The notes under the pieces: model-generated
Database searches by the model: none
The model's input: the letters and a program-made list of their open reading frames with translations, nothing else
What the model was told of the DNA's origin: nothing
Source of the DNA: JAENVT01 sp031370745
GTDB lineage: Bacteria > Actinomycetota > Acidimicrobiia > Acidimicrobiales > Ilumatobacteraceae
Direction: 5' to 3'
Assembly: GCA_031370745.1 (NCBI GenBank)
Contig: JANMQX010000275.1
Span: 1-9,478, forward strand
DNA length: 9,478 bases
Translations under genes and position numbers: made by a program
Part shown: in pieces, positions 7,198-9,478 of the stretch
How positions within the stretch are numbered: the first letter of the stretch is position 1
How the letters are laid out: every line of letters begins with the position of its first letter

Positions 7198-7887
7198 ATG
7201 AGTTCAAACATCCCCAGCTCCATCGCGAACCCCGAGACAACCGTGTCTACCCCAGCCACTGCGATATCGAACGCAGTGCAGTTCTACTTCGACCCGTCCT
7301 GTCCGTGGACATGGATCACGTCGAGATGGGTGGTCGAGGTGGCCGGGCTGCGCGGCCTGCAGATCACCTGGCAGCTGTTCAGCTTGAGATTTCACAACAA
7401 GACCAATCCTGGTTATGACTGGATCCGCGAAAAGCTCGACGATCAGCACCCGGCGATGCGGATCTTGGCGGCCACCAAACAGCACCACGGAAACGCCGCG
7501 GTCGGTAAGCTGTACACGGCTCTCGGTGCGTTCATCCACCACGACGACGACGAGCACATGCTGCGCCTGCCGGAAGTCATTGCTGCGGCAGGCCTGCCCG
7601 CCGACATCATCGAGGCCGGCGGCGATTCGAGCTGGGACGCGGTCATCGAGGAGTCGACACAACGGGCCTACGACATCGTCGGCAAAGAGGTCGGCATCCC
7701 CATCGTGGTCATCGATGGTGCCCAGGCCACCTACTTCGGTCCGGTGCTGTCGCCGGCGCCCACCGGCGAAGAAGCGCTGAAGCTCTGGGATGCCTTTGTC
7801 ACGCTCGGCAGCATCTCCGGTCTGTACGAGATCAAGCGCACCCGCGAGGGCGAGCGACAACTTCCCCCGCGACCGCTGCTCGGCTGA
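7198..7887 (+). CDS. DsbA-fold reductase, mycothiol-dependent nitroreductase Rv2466c family
   Basis: A 229-residue thioredoxin-fold protein close in pattern to Mycobacterium tuberculosis Rv2466c. That protein uses mycothiol to reduce disulfides and nitro compounds such as the prodrug TP053. Shared landmarks are FDPSCPWTWITSRW (31-44), the helical insert with LYTALG (105-110), GIPIVVIDG (166-174, with cis-Pro candidate P168), FGPVLSP (180-186), LWDAFVTL (196-203) and the tail YEIKRTRE (210-217). The active-site motif is C35-P-W-T38: the attacking Cys is present, but the resolving Cys of Rv2466c (CPWC) is Thr. It should therefore act, if at all, by a monothiol route with mycothiol. There is no signal peptide, so it is cytoplasmic. 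The first 25 or so residues are a low-complexity extension; GTG 7243 is a possible later start. It converges on the acyl-CoA dehydrogenase gene. Confidence 0.88.
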   Translation: MSSNIPSSIANPETTVSTPATAISNAVQFYFDPSCPWTWITSRWVVEVAGLRGLQITWQLFSLRFHNKTNPGYDWIREKLDDQHPAMRILAATKQHHGNAAVGKLYTALGAFIHHDDDEHMLRLPEVIAAAGLPADIIEAGGDSSWDAVIEESTQRAYDIVGKEVGIPIVVIDGAQATYFGPVLSPAPTGEEALKLWDAFVTLGSISGLYEIKRTREGERQLPPRPLLG

Positions 7888-7895
7888 ACGAGCAG
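7876..7895. terminator. Hairpin between convergent genes, possible bidirectional terminator
   Basis: CTGCTCG (7876-7882) and CGAGCAG (7889-7895) form a perfect 7-bp stem, extendable by a G·T pair, around a 6-nt GCTGAA loop. The stem starts inside the last codons of the Rv2466c-like gene, the loop carries most of its TGA, and the stem ends next to the dehydrogenase stop at 7896. There is no T-run on either side, so termination strength is uncertain. Confidence 0.45.
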
Positions 7896-9179
7896 TTACT
7901 GCGTCTGCGTCCCGACCTTCAACTCGCGGAACGGAGACTTCGAATCGATGCCGGGCTCCTTGGGCAGCCCCAGCACGCGCTCGCCGACGATGTTGCGCAT
8001 GATCTCGTCGCTACCTCCGGCGATGCGGCCGCCCGGTGTGCCGAGCAACAACATGCTCCACGCGTAGGTACCCCACTCGCCGGTGTCGGCGATCAACTTC
8101 GGGCCCAGCACGTGCGACACGAAGTCTCCCAAGCGGCGCATGTTCATGGTGCCGGCCAACTTGGCGATGCTCATCTCCGGGCCCGGCAACTGCCCGGCCT
8201 TGATCTTGTCCATCGCCCGTTGGTTGTTGTAGCCCGACACGCGGCCGTGGATGATGAGATCGGCGAGCCGATCGCGTACCACAGGGTCGTTGCCGATCCC
8301 GAGATGGCGAACCATCTCGATGACCCGTGCGTACAGGTTGATCCCGCCGCCACCGCCGCCGCCCGCACCGATCGCGGCACGCTCGTTCATCAAGGTCGTC
8401 AGCGCCACGTTCCAACCGTTGTTGAGGTCTCCGAGACGATCCGCGTCGGGAATCTTGACCTCGTTGAAGAACACCTCGTTGAAGCTGGCCCCGCCGGTCA
8501 TCTGCCGCAGCGGCCGCACCTCGACGCCGGGTGCCTTCATATCGACGATGAATCCGGTCAGGCCCTTGTGCTTGGGCAGGTCGACATCCGTGCGGGCGAT
8601 GATCTCGCCGATGTCGCTGTAGTGGGCGCCCGTGGTCCACACCTTCTGTCCGGTGATGACCCATTCGTCGCCGTCGCGTTCGGCCCTGGTCTGCAGGCTG
8701 GCCAGATCGCTGCCGGCTCCGGGCTCGCTGAACAGTTGGCAGCCGACGATGTCGGCGCGGTACATCTTGGCGAGGTAGTCCTGCTTGGCCGCCTCGCTGC
8801 CGTGGGCCAGGATGGTCGGGGCGACCATCCCCAATCCGATCGTGAACGCCGACTGGTTGGGCACCTGGTATTGCGACTCCAACGCATTCCAGGCCTTCTC
8901 GTATGCGCCGGGCAGCCCTCGCCCGCCGTACTCGACGGGTCCGGTGATCCAACCGAAGCCGGCGTCGTACTTCGTGCCGCGCCACGCGCATGCCATTCGA
9001 AGATCGTTGTTCTCCTCGCTCCGGTTGCGCTCTTCGAACATCGCCACCTTGTCGGAACCCTCGCCCCACACGAACTTGCGCTCGGCTTGCTTCTTGCGGG
9101 CGCTGGCATCGAGGAAGTCGCGGGCCTCGGCCTCGAACGCCTCGAGGGTGATATGGGTGACTTTGGTGGTCTCAGTCAT
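7896..9179 (-). CDS. Acyl-CoA dehydrogenase
   Basis: A 427-residue FAD-dependent acyl-CoA dehydrogenase, which introduces an alpha-beta double bond into acyl-CoA thioesters. The family's FAD and substrate motifs are clear: CQLFSEPGAGSDLAS (147-161), VITGQKVWTTGAH (175-187), MTGGASFNEVFF (227-238) and IAGGSDEIMRNIVGERVLG (386-404). At the position of the medium-chain enzyme's catalytic Glu (YEGT) this protein has A-G-G-S. Instead, E266 in LMNERAAIGAG aligns with the base of isovaleryl- and long-chain-type enzymes (LERL). A run of seven glycines follows at 273-279. The start is ATG 9179, giving MTETTKV; the open frame to 9287 adds only Arg/Pro-rich residues atypical of the family. Substrate is unknown: a branched, steroid-side-chain or long-chain acyl-CoA is possible. 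The gene is divergent from the MDMPI-type gene. Confidence 0.93.
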   Translation of the reverse strand: MTETTKVTHITLEAFEAEARDFLDASARKKQAERKFVWGEGSDKVAMFEERNRSEENNDLRMACAWRGTKYDAGFGWITGPVEYGGRGLPGAYEKAWNALESQYQVPNQSAFTIGLGMVAPTILAHGSEAAKQDYLAKMYRADIVGCQLFSEPGAGSDLASLQTRAERDGDEWVITGQKVWTTGAHYSDIGEIIARTDVDLPKHKGLTGFIVDMKAPGVEVRPLRQMTGGASFNEVFFNEVKIPDADRLGDLNNGWNVALTTLMNERAAIGAGGGGGGGINLYARVIEMVRHLGIGNDPVVRDRLADLIIHGRVSGYNNQRAMDKIKAGQLPGPEMSIAKLAGTMNMRRLGDFVSHVLGPKLIADTGEWGTYAWSMLLLGTPGGRIAGGSDEIMRNIVGERVLGLPKEPGIDSKSPFRELKVGTQTQ

Positions 9180-9185
9180 GTCCGC

Positions 9186-9191
9186 ACGGTA
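9186..9191 (-). promoter_or_regulatory. Candidate -10 box (TACCGT on the minus strand) of the acyl-CoA dehydrogenase gene
   Basis: Read on the minus strand, TACCGT stands 6 nt before the ATG at 9179-9177, fitting TANNNT and a leaderless start. No ribosome site is seen in the 6 nt between, and no clear -35 at 16-19 nt upstream. It lies in the 97-nt divergent region shared with the gene at 9277. That region otherwise shows only a GGTACC palindrome (9214-9219). Confidence 0.35.
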
Positions 9192-9263
9192 GCGGCGGTG
9201 ACATCGGGCACGGGGTACCGGGCCGCACCGCGCCAGCGTGGTCGGTGGCGGCCCAACGAGATG

Positions 9264-9269
9264 AAAGGG
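9264..9269 (+). promoter_or_regulatory. Ribosome binding site (AAAGGG) of the MDMPI-type gene
   Basis: AAAGGG lies 7 nt before ATG 9277. This fixes the start codon, because the nearer ATG at 9261 runs into a stop after three codons (ATG AAA GGG TAG). It is the clearest Shine-Dalgarno sequence among the flanking genes, which otherwise look leaderless. Confidence 0.55.
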
Positions 9270-9276
9270 TAGCGCG

Positions 9277-9478
9277 ATGGATCTCAACGGCTATCTCGCG
9301 ACGATTGCCTCCGAAGCAACGCTTTTGGCCTCGGCACCCGACGAGGCCGGGCTCGATGCGCTGGTGCCCACGTGCCCCGGCTGGACCATCACTGACCTTG
9401 TGCTGCACAGCGGGGAGGTGCACCGCTGGGCAACGGCGGCGGTTGCGGGCAAGGCCGGCAAGCTCAGCGAAATCCCTG
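9277..9478 (+). CDS. Maleylpyruvate isomerase/MDMPI-type mycothiol-dependent family protein, N-terminal part (3' truncated by window)
   Basis: The first 67 residues of a protein that begins MDLNGYLATIASEATLL and carries the family hallmark VPTCPGWTITDLVLH (30-44), followed by GEVHRW (46-51). This pattern marks the mycothiol-dependent maleylpyruvate isomerase N-terminal domain of the DinB/YfiT fold, a four-helix bundle that binds a divalent metal through His residues. H44 and H49 are candidate ligands; the remaining ligands and C-terminal domain lie beyond the window. Members are thought to use mycothiol for isomerisation or transfer reactions in actinobacteria, but most, including this one, have no known substrate. 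The ATG has a good ribosome site (AAAGGG). The gene is divergent from the acyl-CoA dehydrogenase, and the two may share a control region. Confidence 0.85.
   Translation, partial: MDLNGYLATIASEATLLASAPDEAGLDALVPTCPGWTITDLVLHSGEVHRWATAAVAGKAGKLSEIP

Noticed and set aside
8112..9272. A 386-codon open frame on the + strand opposite the acyl-CoA dehydrogenase
   Set aside because: It is antisense to a well-supported enzyme and has no motif; its His/Val/Asp-rich composition is typical of the complement of a GC-rich gene.
9180..9287. 36-residue N-terminal extension of the acyl-CoA dehydrogenase
   Set aside because: The extension is Arg/Pro-rich, overlaps the start of the divergent gene and its ribosome site, and is unlike the family; ATG 9179 gives a normal N-terminus.

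Overview
The window is chromosomal DNA from a GC-rich actinobacterium. The strongest sign is two genes of mycothiol-linked families: an Rv2466c-type DsbA-fold reductase and a maleylpyruvate isomerase/MDMPI-type protein. Mycothiol is the low-molecular-weight thiol of Actinomycetota. GTG starts, start-stop overlaps and short TANNNT boxes 6-8 nt before start codons (leaderless-looking promoters) agree with this. The protein style suggests Acidimicrobiia (Ilumatobacter-like), but that is an impression, not something shown here.

Layout: positions 1-244 hold the 3' end of a zinc-type alcohol dehydrogenase gene on the + strand. A 107-nt gap follows, with a strong 11-bp hairpin and then a candidate promoter. 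Positions 352-7140 hold five tightly packed + strand genes: a SWIM zinc-finger protein, a DUF5691 protein, a MoxR-family AAA+ ATPase (YehL type), a 732-residue DUF5682 protein (YehM type) and a VWA-domain protein (YehP type). Three junctions are 4-nt start/stop overlaps and the fourth is a 12-nt gap, so this reads as one translationally coupled operon. A 57-nt gap with a candidate leaderless promoter precedes the Rv2466c-like gene (7198-7887). That gene converges, 8 nt apart, on an acyl-CoA dehydrogenase gene on the - strand (7896-9179), with a small perfect hairpin at the junction. Divergent from the dehydrogenase, an MDMPI/DinB-fold gene starts at 9277 and runs off the window.

How the genes work together: MoxR ATPases paired with VWA proteins are known in several systems (NorQ/NorD, CbbQ/CbbO, CoxD/CoxE) to remodel a target protein or help load its metal. 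By analogy, the ATPase and VWA protein here would act as motor and adaptor, and the large DUF5682 protein as target or effector. The SWIM and DUF5691 proteins would be binding or scaffold subunits. As far as I know, E. coli carries a related uncharacterised set (yehLMPQ), and the biochemical role of the whole system is unsettled. The DUF5682 N-terminus shows a motif order like that of the TIKI/TraB/EreA putative metallohydrolase superfamily, which would make the system an AAA+/VWA machine built around a hydrolase-like protein. The flanking genes look like ordinary metabolic and redox genes with no clear link to the operon.

I saw no rRNA, tRNA, CRISPR array, insertion sequence, attachment site or replication origin. 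No gap between genes exceeds about 110 nt, so there is no long unexplained non-coding stretch.
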